Below are positions 8,499 through 19,652 of a DNA stretch of 64,000 bases, piece by piece. How positions within the stretch are numbered: position 1 is the stretch's first letter; every line of letters starts with the position of its first letter. The stretch lies in the NCBI GenBank assembly GCA_945896675.1, contig CAMDEM010000007.1, positions 1 to 64,000 of the forward strand, written 5' to 3'. The translations under genes were made by a program, and so were the position numbers. Origin of the DNA: Cyanobium sp. NIES-981 (GTDB lineage: Bacteria > Cyanobacteriota > Cyanobacteriia > PCC-6307 > Cyanobiaceae). A model generated the notes under the pieces. The model ran no database searches, was not told the DNA's origin, and saw only the letters and a list, made by a program, of their open reading frames with translations.

Positions 8499-8729
8499 AT
8501 GATCACGTCGATTTTGTCTTGGGTTTGGATTGGCAGCGGCGTGCTGCTGATCGTGAGCGTGCTGCTCCACAGCCCCAAGGGCGATGGCATGGGAGGGCTT
8601 GCCTCCAGCGGTGGCTCGATGTTTACCAGCGCCCGCAGTGCGGAGGACACCCTCAACCGCATTAGCTGGACCCTGCTCGCCATCTTTTTAGGCCTGGCCG
8701 TGGTGCTGAGCGCTGGCTGGCTGAAGTAA
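8499..8729 (+). CDS. secG: Preprotein translocase subunit SecG
   Basis: The 76-residue product has two membrane helices (about residues 4-24 and 54-74) joined by the loop 'KGDGMGGLASSGGSMF', the SecG signature. SecG assists the SecYE channel in the cytoplasmic or thylakoid membrane. It lies 9 nt after gpmI and 4 nt before msrB, so the three genes are probably one transcript. Confidence 0.93.
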   Translation: MITSILSWVWIGSGVLLIVSVLLHSPKGDGMGGLASSGGSMFTSARSAEDTLNRISWTLLAIFLGLAVVLSAGWLK

Positions 8730-8733
8730 GGCG

Positions 8734-9255
8734 ATGAACCGCCGCAACCTGTTGGCCAGCTTGGGATCGGGATTTGCCGTGCTTTTGGGCGGTGCCAAGG
8801 CAGCCCTGGCCGCCTCCAAAGCCGAAGATCCCGCCTGGGAGCTAAGCAAAGCCGAGTGGAAACAGCGGCTCAGCCCTGGCGCCTTTGCGGTCTTGCGGGA
8901 GGAGGGCACCGAACGGCCCTTCAGCAGTCCCCTGAACAACGAAAAACGGGCCGGCACCTTTGTCTGTGCCGGCTGCAAGCTGCCCCTGTTCAGCTCCAAG
9001 GCCAAATACGACAGCGGCACCGGCTGGCCCAGCTTTTGGGAACCGCTGCCCAAGGGCATCGTCACCAAGCTGGATTTCAAATTGATCGTGCCGCGCACCG
9101 AGTACCACTGCCGTCGCTGTGGGGGGCACCAAGGCCATGTGTTCGATGACGGCCCCAAGCCCACCGGCAAGCGCTACTGCAACAACGGCATCGCCCTGAA
9201 TTTCATACCCAGTAAGTCAGCCAGTCCCAGCAAGAAGAGCGCGCCAGCCGGTTAG
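8734..9255 (+). CDS. msrB: Peptide-methionine (R)-S-oxide reductase with export signal
   Basis: The 173-residue protein has an MsrB domain with two Zn-binding CxxC pairs (Cys78/Cys81 and Cys126/Cys129), 'SGTGWPSFWEP', 'HQGHVFDDGPKPTGKRYC' and the likely catalytic Cys149 in 'RYCNNG'. The N-terminus MNRRNLLASLGSGFAVLLGG looks like a Tat/Sec-type signal (twin Arg, hydrophobic core, 'AALA' near residue 26), which points to action outside the cytoplasm. It repairs oxidised methionine. It ends 4 nt into the convergent amt gene. Confidence 0.92.
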   Translation: MNRRNLLASLGSGFAVLLGGAKAALAASKAEDPAWELSKAEWKQRLSPGAFAVLREEGTERPFSSPLNNEKRAGTFVCAGCKLPLFSSKAKYDSGTGWPSFWEPLPKGIVTKLDFKLIVPRTEYHCRRCGGHQGHVFDDGPKPTGKRYCNNGIALNFIPSKSASPSKKSAPAG

Positions 9256-10565
9256 CCGGTGAATTCCGTGTTGTAGGCCTCCTCGCCGTGGGCCTGGATA
9301 TCGAGACCTTGGCGTTCCTCGAGGTCGTTCACCCTGAGGGGCATCAAGGTGCCAATCAGCTTGAGCACCGCGTAGGTGCCCACGCCCACCCAAAGCGCAG
9401 TGAAACCTGCCGCCTTGAGCTGGATCACCAGCAGGCCAGGATTACCGGCCAATAGACCATCAGCCCCGGCAGGATTCACCACTTTCAGGGCAAGAACCCC
9501 CGTCAGCACAATCCCCACAAAGCCCGCAACCCCATGCACGGGCAGCACATCCAGGCTGTCATCGAGGCCACTGCGGTTTTTCAGATGAAGGGCATAACTG
9601 CAGATTGCCGCTGCCACAAAGCCGATCAACACAGACCCCAAAGGACTCACAAACCCAGCGGCCGGGGTGATCGCCACAAGACCAGCAACCGCCCCGGTGG
9701 CCACACCCACCGCCGTGGGCTTGCCCCGCTGGAGGGTTTCGATCACCATCCAGCCGACCGCAGCGGCAGCACCGGCCGTATTGGTGGTGAGGCAGGCCAG
9801 GGAGGCCAAGTTGCCAGCGATCAGGGCACTGCCGCCATTGAAGCCAAACCAGCCAAACCAAAGCAGGCCAGCACCCATCAGGATGAACGGCACGTTGTGG
9901 GGCGGTGAACCGTTGCCCGGATAGGTGCGGCGCCGGCCAACCACTGCGGCCGCCACAGCAGCGCCCACCCCTGAGGCCATCTCCACCACCAGTCCGCCAG
10001 CGAAATCCAGGGCGCCAAGCCCGTCAACGCCAAGAAAACCCCCTGGCCCCCACACCATGTGGGCCAGGGGCAGGTAGATGAAGGTGCTCCAGAGCACCAC
10101 AAAGGCAATCCAGGCCCGGAAATGCATCCGCTCCACCACCGCCCCGGAGATCAGGGCTGGCGTGATGATCGCGAAGGTGAGCTGAAACAGCGCCACGGCG
10201 CCATGGCTGAGCTGGCCATTGCCATAGGACGCCGACCAATTGCTGAGGCCCGCCCACTGGAAACCCCCAATGAACGGCGCCAGGGGGCCGCTGCCCTCGG
10301 AGAAAGCCAAGCTGTAGCCGAACAGCACCCAGAGCACACTCACCAGGGCCATGGCAGCAAAGCTCATCACCATGGTGTTGAGCACATTGCGGCTGCGCAC
10401 AAACCCCGCATAGAAGAGGGCCAAGGCTGGCGTCATCATCAACACCAGGGCCGCACAGAGCAGCACGAAGCCGTTGTTGGCGCTCTGCAGAGCCTGGGAT
10501 GCCGGCGAGAGGGCGTCCCCCGCAAGGACAGCCACGGGTAGGGCCGAGATCAGAACTGGGGGCAC
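9252..10565 (-). CDS. amt: Ammonium transporter (Amt family)
   Basis: The 437-residue protein has a short signal-like N-terminus and about 11 membrane helices. Visible Amt signatures: 'ALFYAGFVRSRNVLNTM', the first pore His in 'LPLAHMVWGPGGF', 'DFAGGLVVEM', and the second pore His in 'LPVHGVAGFVG'. It imports ammonium across the plasma membrane. The start is a GTG (10563-10565). A GTA-N8-TAC box about 51 nt upstream suggests activation by NtcA under nitrogen limitation. No glnK-type gene is adjacent; glnB lies 31 kb away with its own NtcA box. Confidence 0.95.
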   Translation of the reverse strand: MPPVLISALPVAVLAGDALSPASQALQSANNGFVLLCAALVLMMTPALALFYAGFVRSRNVLNTMVMSFAAMALVSVLWVLFGYSLAFSEGSGPLAPFIGGFQWAGLSNWSASYGNGQLSHGAVALFQLTFAIITPALISGAVVERMHFRAWIAFVVLWSTFIYLPLAHMVWGPGGFLGVDGLGALDFAGGLVVEMASGVGAAVAAAVVGRRRTYPGNGSPPHNVPFILMGAGLLWFGWFGFNGGSALIAGNLASLACLTTNTAGAAAAVGWMVIETLQRGKPTAVGVATGAVAGLVAITPAAGFVSPLGSVLIGFVAAAICSYALHLKNRSGLDDSLDVLPVHGVAGFVGIVLTGVLALKVVNPAGADGLLAGNPGLLVIQLKAAGFTALWVGVGTYAVLKLIGTLMPLRVNDLEERQGLDIQAHGEEAYNTEFTG

Positions 10566-10615
10566 AGCAGGTGCGCAGATCGCTGCACGTTGCCCACCAG
10601 AGAGGGCCGCAGTTG

Positions 10616-10629
10616 GTAGCTATCACTAC
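10616..10629 (-). promoter_or_regulatory. NtcA box upstream of amt
   Basis: The plus-strand text GTAGCTATCACTAC is an exact GTA-N8-TAC match to the NtcA consensus. It ends about 51 nt before the amt GTG start. NtcA is the global nitrogen activator of cyanobacteria and amt genes are classic targets. I do not see a clean TAN3T -10 element at the ideal spacing, so the promoter details are open. Confidence 0.72.
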
Positions 10630-10684
10630 AAAAATCGATTTTTCGGTTTCTTTTGATACGGAAACCCGGGCGGCATGAAGCCAT

Positions 10685-10708
10685 AAAAAAGCGCCCCCGA
10701 AGGGGCGC
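10685..10708 (-). terminator. Rho-independent terminator of groES-groEL
   Basis: On the minus strand GCGCCCC-TTCG-GGGGCGC forms a perfect 7-bp stem with a tetraloop, followed by six T. It lies about 70 nt beyond the groEL stop and separates groEL from amt. Confidence 0.9.
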
Positions 10709-10778
10709 CGATGCTGGGATCTGAAGGATCAAAATCCGACTGAGATCTCGCTTGAGATCAATCGTCGAAGTCCCTCGA

Positions 10779-12413
10779 TCAATAGTCGAAGTCGCCGCCC
10801 ATGCCACCGCCACCGGCGGGAGCACCGTCCTTCTTCTCGGGCATGTCAGCCACGATGCACTCGGTGGTGAGCACCATGCCAGCGATGGACGCCGCATTCT
10901 GGAGGCCAGAGCGGGTCACCTTGGCGGGGTCAACAATGCCGGCAGCCAGCATGTCGACGTACTCACCGGTGGCTGCGTTGTAGCCCTCGTTGAAGGGCTT
11001 GTTCTTCACGTTCTCAGCCACCACAGCGCCGTTCACACCAGCGTTCTGGGCGATGCGCATCAGGGGAGCGGTCAGGGCGGAGGCCACGATGTGGGCGCCG
11101 ATCAGCTCTTCGCCGGAGAGGTTGGCCTTGGCCCACTCCTCAAGGGCAGGGGCCAGGTGGGCCAGGGTGGTGCCACCGCCAGGAACGATGCCTTCTTCAA
11201 CGGCCGCCTTGGTGGCGTTGATGGCGTCTTCCAGGCGCAGCTTCTTGTCCTTCATCTCGGTTTCGGTGGCAGCGCCCACCTTCACCACGGCCACGCCGCC
11301 GCTCAGCTTGGCCAGACGCTCCTGCAGCTTCTCCTTGTCGTAGGAGGAGTCGGTTTCGTCCATCTGCTTGCGGATTTGCTCGCAGCGGGCCTTCACGGCC
11401 ACCTCGTTGCCTTCGGCCACGATGGTGGTGGTGTCCTTGTTGATGGTGATGCGGCGGGCGGTGCCCAGCATCTCCAGCTTGGCGTTATCGAGCTTCAGAC
11501 CAGCGTCTTCGGTGATCAGCTGACCGTTGGTGAGAACGGCGATGTCTTCGAGCATGGCCTTACGGCGATCGCCGAAGCCAGGGGCCTTCACGGCGGCCAC
11601 ATTCAACACGCCGCGCAGGCGGTTGACCACCAAGGTGGCGAGGGCTTCCTTCTCGATGTCCTCAGCAATGATCAGCAGGGGCTTACCGGTGCGGGCGATT
11701 TGCTCGAGCACGGGAACCAGGTCTTGCACCAGGCCGATCTTCTTGTCGGTAAGGAGGATGTAGGGCTCTTCGAGCACCGCTTCCATCCGCTCGGTGTCGG
11801 TGGCGAAGTAGGGCGAGATATAGCCCTTGTCAAAGCGCATGCCTTCGGTGACCTCCAGTTCGGTGGTCATCGATTTGCCCTCCTCGAGGGAAATCACGCC
11901 TTCCTTGCCAACCTTGTCCATGGCGTCGGCGATCATCCGACCCACCTCTTCGTCGTTGCCGGCGGAGATAGTGCCCACCTGGGCGATGGCGTTGCTGTCG
12001 CTGATGGGCTTGGCGTGCTCCTCGATCTTCTTGACGAGGAACTCGGAGGCCTTGTCGATGCCGCGCTTGAGGGTGATGGCGTTAGCGCCAGCAGCCACGT
12101 TGCGCAGACCGGCCTTGACCATGGCGTGGGCCAACACGGTGGCCGTGGTGGTGCCGTCACCGGCAGCATCGTTGGTCTTGGAAGCAGCCTGACGAATCAG
12201 GGCCACACCGGTGTTCTCGATGTGATCTTCGAGTTCGATCTCTTTGGCGATGGTGACACCGTCATTGACGATCTGGGGTGCACCAAACTTCTTCTCGAGC
12301 ACCACGTTGCGACCCTTGGGGCCAAGGGTGACCGCAACGGCTTCGCAGAGGATGTCGATGCCTTTTTCGAGGGCCCGGCGGGCTTGCTCGTTATAAATAA
12401 TGCGCTTAGCCAT
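10779..12413 (-). CDS. groEL: Chaperonin GroEL (60 kDa)
   Basis: The 544-residue protein shows the classic nucleotide-binding motifs '[12 protein letters not shown]' and '[13 protein letters not shown]', the hinge '[19 protein letters not shown]', and '[12 protein letters not shown]'. The Gly/Met-rich tail is short and ends GGMGGDFDY. It assembles into the double heptameric folding chamber capped by GroES. It is 77 nt downstream of groES in one operon with a CIRCE operator and its own strong terminator. A second groEL is common in cyanobacteria; this is the operon-borne copy. Confidence 0.97.
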   Translation of the reverse strand: MAKRIIYNEQARRALEKGIDILCEAVAVTLGPKGRNVVLEKKFGAPQIVNDGVTIAKEIELEDHIENTGVALIRQAASKTNDAAGDGTTTATVLAHAMVKAGLRNVAAGANAITLKRGIDKASEFLVKKIEEHAKPISDSNAIAQVGTISAGNDEEVGRMIADAMDKVGKEGVISLEEGKSMTTELEVTEGMRFDKGYISPYFATDTERMEAVLEEPYILLTDKKIGLVQDLVPVLEQIARTGKPLLIIAEDIEKEALATLVVNRLRGVLNVAAVKAPGFGDRRKAMLEDIAVLTNGQLITEDAGLKLDNAKLEMLGTARRITINKDTTTIVAEGNEVAVKARCEQIRKQMDETDSSYDKEKLQERLAKLSGGVAVVKVGAATETEMKDKKLRLEDAINATKAAVEEGIVPGGGTTLAHLAPALEEWAKANLSGEELIGAHIVASALTAPLMRIAQNAGVNGAVVAENVKNKPFNEGYNAATGEYVDMLAAGIVDPAKVTRSGLQNAASIAGMVLTTECIVADMPEKKDGAPAGGGGMGGDFDY

Positions 12414-12490
12414 GGAAGGCGATGTCCTTGTGAAGGGTTAATCCCTGGGAAGGGTTAAACGGAGCTGGATCGGCCGAAACTCTGACGAGC

Positions 12491-12802
12491 TCAGTTGACG
12501 ATGGCCAGGATGTCTTTCTCGGAGAGCAGCACGTACTCATCGGTGCCGAGCTTGATGTCGGTGCCTGCGTACTTGCTGTAGAGCACCTTGTCGCCCACGC
12601 TCACTTCAGGAGCCTGACGGGTGCCGTCATCGTTGCGCTTGCCAGGACCGATTTGCACCACCTCGCCCACCTGGGGCTTTTCCTTGGCGGTGTCGGGCAG
12701 GAGGATGCCACCGGCGGTCTTTTCCTCCGACTCAGAAACCTTGATGAAAATGCGATCTCCGAGGGGCTTAACCGTGGAGACGCTGAGAGAAACAGCAGCC
12801 AT
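12491..12802 (-). CDS. groES: Co-chaperonin GroES (10 kDa)
   Basis: The 103-residue product begins [19 protein letters not shown] and contains '[19 protein letters not shown]', the mobile loop that docks on GroEL, and '[13 protein letters not shown]'. It caps the GroEL chamber. The frame is open further upstream, but the ATG at 12802 gives the usual length and leaves the CIRCE operator (12878-12904) in the leader. First gene of groES-groEL; divergent from atpD. Confidence 0.97.
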   Translation of the reverse strand: MAAVSLSVSTVKPLGDRIFIKVSESEEKTAGGILLPDTAKEKPQVGEVVQIGPGKRNDDGTRQAPEVSVGDKVLYSKYAGTDIKLGTDEYVLLSEKDILAIVN

Positions 12803-12877
12803 GAATAAATTGCGAAAGCAACGGCATGGCGTCTGAGACGCCACTGGGAGACGGATCCGGCCCCACTCGCAGGAGAG

Positions 12878-12904
12878 CTGGCACTCGGACCCGTTAAGTG
12901 CCAA
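12878..12904 (-). promoter_or_regulatory. CIRCE operator (HrcA site) upstream of groES
   Basis: On the minus strand TTGGCACTT, nine spacer bases and GAGTGCCAG form the CIRCE arrangement (consensus TTAGCACTC-N9-GAGTGCTAA). The spacer is exactly 9 nt and each arm differs from consensus at one or two positions. The site ends about 75 nt before the groES start. It predicts heat-inducible repression by HrcA. Confidence 0.85.
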
Positions 12905-12952
12905 CCCTATGGGCACCGCCAAGAAATGACTAGGGCGGTTCTGTGCGGTTGA

Positions 12953-14509
<1,557 letters not shown>

Positions 14510-14526
14510 TCTGAGGAACCCAAACC

Positions 14527-14934
14527 ATGAGTCTCACCCTCCGCGTTCTGGCACCTGACCAGAGCGTTTTCGATGGCACTGCCGACGAAGTCATCCTGCC
14601 CAGTACAACTGGTCAGGTGGGGATCCTTCCCGGCCACGTCACCATGCTTGCCGCCCTCGACACCGGCGTGATGCGCCTCCGCGATGGCAACGGTTGGTCC
14701 ACCATCGCCCTGATGGGTGGTTTTGCCGAAGTGGAAGCCGACGAAGTGACCGTATTGGTGAACGCCGCCGAGCTCGGCAGCAGCATCAATGCGAGCACTG
14801 CCGAAGCCGAATTCGAAGCTGCCCAGAAAGCCGCTGCCAACTTTGAAGGCCAGGCCAGCAGCCCTGAAAAACTCAAAGCAGCCGAGGCCCTGGACCGCGC
14901 CCGCGCCCGTTTCCAAGCCACCAAGGCTGGCTGA
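14527..14934 (+). CDS. atpC: ATP synthase F1 subunit epsilon
   Basis: The 135-residue protein has the N-terminal beta barrel 'LTLRVLAPDQSVFDG', 'STTGQVGILPGHV' and a C-terminal helical hairpin rich in Ala and Glu. Epsilon links the gamma stalk to the c-ring and inhibits ATP hydrolysis. A GAGG-type ribosome binding site (tgaggaacc) precedes the ATG. It follows atpD directly and is followed by a terminator. Confidence 0.96.
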   Translation: MSLTLRVLAPDQSVFDGTADEVILPSTTGQVGILPGHVTMLAALDTGVMRLRDGNGWSTIALMGGFAEVEADEVTVLVNAAELGSSINASTAEAEFEAAQKAAANFEGQASSPEKLKAAEALDRARARFQATKAG

Positions 14935-14962
14935 CGAGAGATTCCCCAGCACTGACTTCACC

Positions 14963-15003
14963 ATCCCGGACTGCAGCTCAACCGCTGGGGTCCGGGATTT
15001 TTG
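14963..15003 (+). terminator. Rho-independent terminator of atpD-atpC
   Basis: ATCCCGGAC and GTCCGGGAT form a perfect 9-bp stem with an 18-nt loop, followed by a T run. It lies about 30 nt after the atpC stop. Confidence 0.88.
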
Positions 15004-15098
15004 ATGGGCTTGCCCTTGCGCTCAAACCACCAACCAGCAACCGCAAACCACCAACTGCTAACCACCACCTGAAGACCAGAAGCCCAAGCCTGACCCAT

Positions 15099-15123
15099 AA
15101 AAAAGCGCCCCCCAAGGGAGCGC
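15099..15123 (-). terminator. Terminator downstream of the PSRP-3/Ycf65 gene
   Basis: On the minus strand GCGCTCCC and GGGGGCGC pair around a short loop and run into TTTTTT. It lies about 30 nt after the stop of the Ycf65 gene and is convergent with the atpC terminator, so the two operons are insulated. Confidence 0.85.
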
Positions 15124-15150
15124 TTGCAAGATCCAAAGGGTCCTGCCGAA

Positions 15151-15651
<501 letters not shown>

Positions 15652-15703
15652 TCAAACGACTAACCTACCAGCCGCCCTGGCGCCACCGGCTTTATCCCCA
15701 GCC

Positions 15704-16363
15704 ATGACGCTGCGCCTCTTGCTCGATTCTGCCGACCCCGGCGCCTGGGAGCGATGGCTGCCCACCGGGTTGTTCTTTGGGGTCACCACCAATCCCACCC
15801 TGCTCAAAAAGGCCGAGCAGCCCTGTGAGCTGGGCCATCTGCGCCAGCTCAGTGGCCGCGCCCTGGGCCTTGGGGCCCAAGAACTGCATCTCCAGGCCTG
15901 GGGCAGCACCGCCACCGAATTGCTGCGGTGCGGAAGTGCCTTGCATGCCATCGCCCCCAACCGCATCGTGGTGAAAGTGCCGGTGACCACCACGGGAGCT
16001 GAGGCAGCAAAGGAGCTGATCAGCCAGGGCATCCCGATCACGTTCACCGCCTGCTACGAGCCAGCCCAGGTGCTGGTGGCCGCCGCCCTTGGAGCCCGCT
16101 ACATCGCCCCCTACCTGGGCCGGATCAGCGACCTCGGCCGCGATGGTCACGGCGAGCTGATCGCCATGCAGCGCTGCCTCGATGGGGTGGGCTCTTCGGT
16201 GCGGCTCTTGGTGGCCAGCCTGCGGCACCCCAGCGACCTCACCCGCCTGGCGGCCGCCGGGATGACCACCTTCACCATCAACCCGGCCATCGCCGCAGGG
16301 CTGTTCGCCAGTGGGGCCACCGAGGCCGCCGCGGCCCAGTTCGAGCAGGATGCGACCGCTTGA
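15704..16363 (+). CDS. Transaldolase / fructose-6-phosphate aldolase-like protein
   Basis: The 219-residue protein is a short TIM barrel: 'LLLDSADPGAWERWL', 'FFGVTTNPTLLKKA', the likely Schiff-base Lys in 'RIVVKVPVTTTG', and 'GARYIAPYLGRISD'. These match the small transaldolase/FSA family, which acts on dihydroxyacetone or sedoheptulose units in pentose metabolism. True transaldolase activity cannot be told from FSA activity by sequence alone. The start at 15704 is the first ATG matching the family. The HAD-family gene begins 10 nt downstream. Confidence 0.85.
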   Translation: MTLRLLLDSADPGAWERWLPTGLFFGVTTNPTLLKKAEQPCELGHLRQLSGRALGLGAQELHLQAWGSTATELLRCGSALHAIAPNRIVVKVPVTTTGAEAAKELISQGIPITFTACYEPAQVLVAAALGARYIAPYLGRISDLGRDGHGELIAMQRCLDGVGSSVRLLVASLRHPSDLTRLAAAGMTTFTINPAIAAGLFASGATEAAAAQFEQDATA

Positions 16364-16373
16364 TGGTCGCTTG

Positions 16374-17201
16374 ATGGCCCCCGTGATGTCCCCCCGTGCC
16401 GTCCTGCTCTTCGACATCGACGGTGTGATCCGGGATGTGGGCGGCAGTTACCGCCGCGCCATCGTGGAAACGGTGCACCATTTCAGTGGCCACCGCCCTG
16501 ATGCCGGTGCCATCGACACGCTCAAAAGCGAGGGCTGCTGGAACAACGACTGGGAAGCCTCCCTCGAGCTGCTGCGCCGCTCAGGCCATGCCCCGCTCCC
16601 AGCCTTCGAAGCCTTGGTGGAGGTGTTTGGCAGCTTCTATTTCGGCGGCGACCCCGAAGGCGACTCCGCCCTTTGGCAAGGCTTCATCGGCAGCGAGCCG
16701 CTGCTGGTGGAAGCGGCGTTCTTTGCTGCGTTGACCAGGGCCAACGTGGCCTGGGGCTTTGTCAGTGGCGCCGAGCCCCCCTCCTGCCGCTACGTGCTGG
16801 AAACCCGTCTAGGGCTGGACGCACCACCGCTGATCGCCATGGGCCAAGCCCCCGACAAGCCCGATCCCACCGGCCTGCTGCGGCTGGCCGCCCAGCTCAG
16901 CGGCGCAGAAATGGATGGGTCATTGGACGCGGCAGTGGATGGGGCGAGTCCGCCGATCGCCTATCTGGGTGACACCGTGGCCGATGTGCTCACCGTGCAA
17001 CGGGCCCGGCAGCAGTGCCCTGATGCCCGCTTCCTCAGCCTCGCCGTCGCCCCACCCCATTTGCATGGCCCGCAAGCCCTGGAGCGCCGGGCTGCCTACG
17101 AAGCCCGGCTGATCGAAGCGGGGGCCGATGTGGTGTTACCCAGCACCCAAGCCCTGGAGCCCGAAGCTCTCTTGTCCTGGCTCAGCGCTCCATCGCGCTA
17201 A
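16374..17201 (+). CDS. HAD-superfamily hydrolase (TIGR01548-like)
   Basis: The 275-residue protein begins with the HAD motif I 'AVLLFDIDGVIRDVGGSY', with the nucleophile Asp, and has the late acidic motif 'IAYLGDTVADVLTV'. Motif II/III regions 'WGFVSGAEPPSC' and 'DKPDPTGLLRLA' are also visible. It resembles the TIGR01548 group of phosphatase-like proteins found in cyanobacteria, whose substrate is unknown. An alternative ATG at 16386 would remove four residues. Its last 20 nt overlap the convergent pepP gene. Confidence 0.85.
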   Translation: MAPVMSPRAVLLFDIDGVIRDVGGSYRRAIVETVHHFSGHRPDAGAIDTLKSEGCWNNDWEASLELLRRSGHAPLPAFEALVEVFGSFYFGGDPEGDSALWQGFIGSEPLLVEAAFFAALTRANVAWGFVSGAEPPSCRYVLETRLGLDAPPLIAMGQAPDKPDPTGLLRLAAQLSGAEMDGSLDAAVDGASPPIAYLGDTVADVLTVQRARQQCPDARFLSLAVAPPHLHGPQALERRAAYEARLIEAGADVVLPSTQALEPEALLSWLSAPSR

Positions 17202-18489
17202 CCGCCTTAGCGGCAGCAGCCGTGAGGTTTTCGTGGCCCCGCTCGGTGACAGCCACGTCATCCTCAATTCGGATGCCAATGCCCTTCCAGCGCTCATCAA
17301 TGGCCGGCTGGCCCTCCGGCACCGGCAGCCGATCGCTCACATAAAGCCCCGGCTCCACCGTGAGCACCATGCCCGGCTCCAACTCCACATGGTGTTCGCC
17401 CAGGCGGTAAGCGCCCACATCGTGCACATCCAGCCCCAACCAATGGCCGGTGCGGTGCATGTAGAGGTGCCGGTAGGCCCCCTGGTCGATCAGGCCATCC
17501 AGATCACCAGCGAGCAAACCGAGTTCCACCAGGCCTTCCACCAGCACCCGCAGGGCCGCATCGTGCACCCCTTCGGCGGTTTGACCTGGAGCCACCGCGG
17601 CCACCGCGGCCTCCTGGGCCGCCAGCACCAGCCCATAGAGGGCCCGCTGCTCGCCACTGAAGCGCCCCCCCACCGGGAAGGTGCGGGTGATGTCGCCGTT
17701 GTAGTAGTCGTTGAGCGAGCATCCCGCATCGATCAGCACCAGGTCGCCATCGCGCAGCTCAGCGCTGTTGGCGGTGTAGTGCAGTACGCAGGCATTGTCG
17801 CCACCGGCCACGATCGAGCCATAGGCAGGGCCGCGGGCGCCCTGCTCGAGGAAGTGCTGCTCAATCACCGCCTGCACCTGCCGTTCCTTCAGGCCGGGGC
17901 GGGTCACCTGGCGGGCCAATTCATGGGCTTCGGCGGAGATGCGGGCGGCCTCCCGCATGCGCTCCAGTTCTTCGGGCCCCTTGCGCAGGCGCTGGGCGTG
18001 CAGCAGCGGACAGGGAGCCACCAGGCCGAGGGCCGCCGCTCCGCTGCGGGGCGCCCGATCAAGCTGCTGGCCCCAGGCCTCGAGCACCAAGGGCTCCACC
18101 TGGGGGTGGCGCCCCACCCGAAAGGCAATCCCCTCGGCGCCCTTGAGGTAGTCGGCCAGGCGCTGGGGGAGCTCCGCAAGGGGATGGGCTAGATCGGCGC
18201 CAAAGGTGGTTACCGCGCCGTCCACGCCCCAGCGGACGCCGGTCCACACTTCTGCGGTGGGCTCCTTGGGCTCCACAAACAACACAAAGCGGGCGTCGTC
18301 GCGGTGGGGCAAGAACAGGGCCACCGCGCCTGGTTCGTCAAAGCCCGTGAGATACCAAAAATCGCTGTTCTGGCGAAAGGGGTACTCGCAGTCGGCGTGG
18401 TGCACCACCATCGGCGCAGCCGGAATCACGGCCGCCACCCCACCCAATTGCTCAAGAAAACGGGCCCGGCGCTGGGCAAAGATCGACAT
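17182..18489 (-). CDS. pepP: Xaa-Pro aminopeptidase (aminopeptidase P)
   Basis: The 435-residue protein has the AMP N-terminal domain ('SDFWYLTGFDEPGAVALFLP') and the pita-bread metallopeptidase domain with metal ligands in 'LVLIDAGCSLNDYYNGD', 'MHRTGHWLGLDVHDVG', 'VLTVEPGLYV' and 'IRIEDDVAVTERG'. It removes N-terminal residues preceding proline. The ATG at 18489 follows an in-frame TTG. It is divergent from the CNNM transporter, with about 150 nt between starts. Confidence 0.94.
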   Translation of the reverse strand: MSIFAQRRARFLEQLGGVAAVIPAAPMVVHHADCEYPFRQNSDFWYLTGFDEPGAVALFLPHRDDARFVLFVEPKEPTAEVWTGVRWGVDGAVTTFGADLAHPLAELPQRLADYLKGAEGIAFRVGRHPQVEPLVLEAWGQQLDRAPRSGAAALGLVAPCPLLHAQRLRKGPEELERMREAARISAEAHELARQVTRPGLKERQVQAVIEQHFLEQGARGPAYGSIVAGGDNACVLHYTANSAELRDGDLVLIDAGCSLNDYYNGDITRTFPVGGRFSGEQRALYGLVLAAQEAAVAAVAPGQTAEGVHDAALRVLVEGLVELGLLAGDLDGLIDQGAYRHLYMHRTGHWLGLDVHDVGAYRLGEHHVELEPGMVLTVEPGLYVSDRLPVPEGQPAIDERWKGIGIRIEDDVAVTERGHENLTAAAAKAVSAMER

Positions 18490-18641
18490 CAACGGGCAGC
18501 CTGGAGCGCAACGGTTGCACGCCAGTTTGATCGAGCCCCGCCAACAGCCGTTGGCAGAGCCGATTAAATAGGTGCATTGCGCTCACCTTGGCGCCCCGTA
18601 CCCCATCGCGGTTCGATGTCCTCCTCCAGATGCAGGCCTGA

Positions 18642-19652
18642 ATGAACGACGTTGTTGCCCTGGCGCTGCTGGTGGTGGTCGTGATCGCAGGCTCGGCCCT
18701 GGCTTCGGGAATAGAGGCGGCCATCCTCACGGTGAACCCGGCCCGGGTGCACGAATTGGCGAACCGCGCCAAGCCGCTGCGCGGCGCTCGCCGGCTCGAT
18801 CAACTGCGCCAACGCCTGGGCCGCACCCTGGCGGTGCTGGTGATTGCCAACAACGGCTTCAACATCTTTGGCAGCTTGATGCTGGGCGGCTATGCCGCCG
18901 CGGTGCTTCACAACCACAACGTGGCCGGGGTCGCCCTGCCCTTGTTTTCCATCGGCCTCACCGTGCTGGTGATCCTTCTGGGAGAAATCCTGCCCAAATC
19001 CATGGGCAGCCGTTTTTCGATGCCCGTGGCCCTGGCCAGTGCGGAGGCGGTGCATTGGCTCGGGCGGCTGATGCTTCCGTTGGTTCTGCTACTCGAACAG
19101 GTGCTGCCTGCGATCACCCAAGACAACGAAATCAGCACCAACGAAGACGAAATCCGCCTCCTGGCCAGGCTGGGCTCCCAAAAGGGTCAAATTGAAGCGG
19201 ATGAGGCGGCCATGATCGCCAAGGTGTTCCAGCTCAATGACCTGACCGCCAGGGATTTAATGATGCCCCGGGTGTCAGCCCCCACCCTTGATGGCGGGGC
19301 CCGCCTTGGCCAACTTCGCCCGGAACTCTTGGCTAACCATGCCGAATGGTGGGTGGTGCTGGGCGATGAGGTGGATGAGGTGCTCAGCGTGGCTAGCCGG
19401 GAACGCCTGCTCACGGCCCTGCTCGAGGGCAAAGACAACCTCACCGCCGCCGCCCTCGGCGAACCGGTGGAATTCGTACCCGAAATGATCCGCGCCGATC
19501 GGCTGCTCACCGCGTTTCGGCGCGACACGACGGGCGTGCGGGTCGTGGTGGATGAATTCGGTGGTTTCGTGGGTGTGATTGGTCCTGAAGCCGTCTTGGC
19601 GGTCTTGGCCGGCTGGTGGCGCCGCCCCCAGCCGGCCAGCGAGCCCACCTGA
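18642..19652 (+). CDS. CNNM/HlyC-CorC family transporter
   Basis: The 336-residue protein has an N-terminal CNNM (DUF21) membrane domain with four hydrophobic segments ('VALALLVVVVIAGSALASG', 'LPLFSIGLTVLVILLGEIL') and the signature 'LGEILPKSMGSR'. Degenerate CBS-like repeats follow ('LNDLTARDLMMPR', 'GVRVVVDEFGGFVGV'). Such proteins are linked to Mg/Co efflux or cation homeostasis. The usual C-terminal CorC_HlyC domain is missing. The stop overlaps the next ATG by 1 nt (TGATG), suggesting translational coupling to the GTPase. Confidence 0.88.
   Translation: MNDVVALALLVVVVIAGSALASGIEAAILTVNPARVHELANRAKPLRGARRLDQLRQRLGRTLAVLVIANNGFNIFGSLMLGGYAAAVLHNHNVAGVALPLFSIGLTVLVILLGEILPKSMGSRFSMPVALASAEAVHWLGRLMLPLVLLLEQVLPAITQDNEISTNEDEIRLLARLGSQKGQIEADEAAMIAKVFQLNDLTARDLMMPRVSAPTLDGGARLGQLRPELLANHAEWWVVLGDEVDEVLSVASRERLLTALLEGKDNLTAAALGEPVEFVPEMIRADRLLTAFRRDTTGVRVVVDEFGGFVGVIGPEAVLAVLAGWWRRPQPASEPT

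Noticed and set aside
10752-12458. 568-codon plus-strand open frame opposite groEL/groES
   Set aside because: It mirrors the codon structure of groEL and has the His/Gly/Val-rich composition expected of an antisense frame in GC-rich DNA; it also runs across the groES-groEL spacer.
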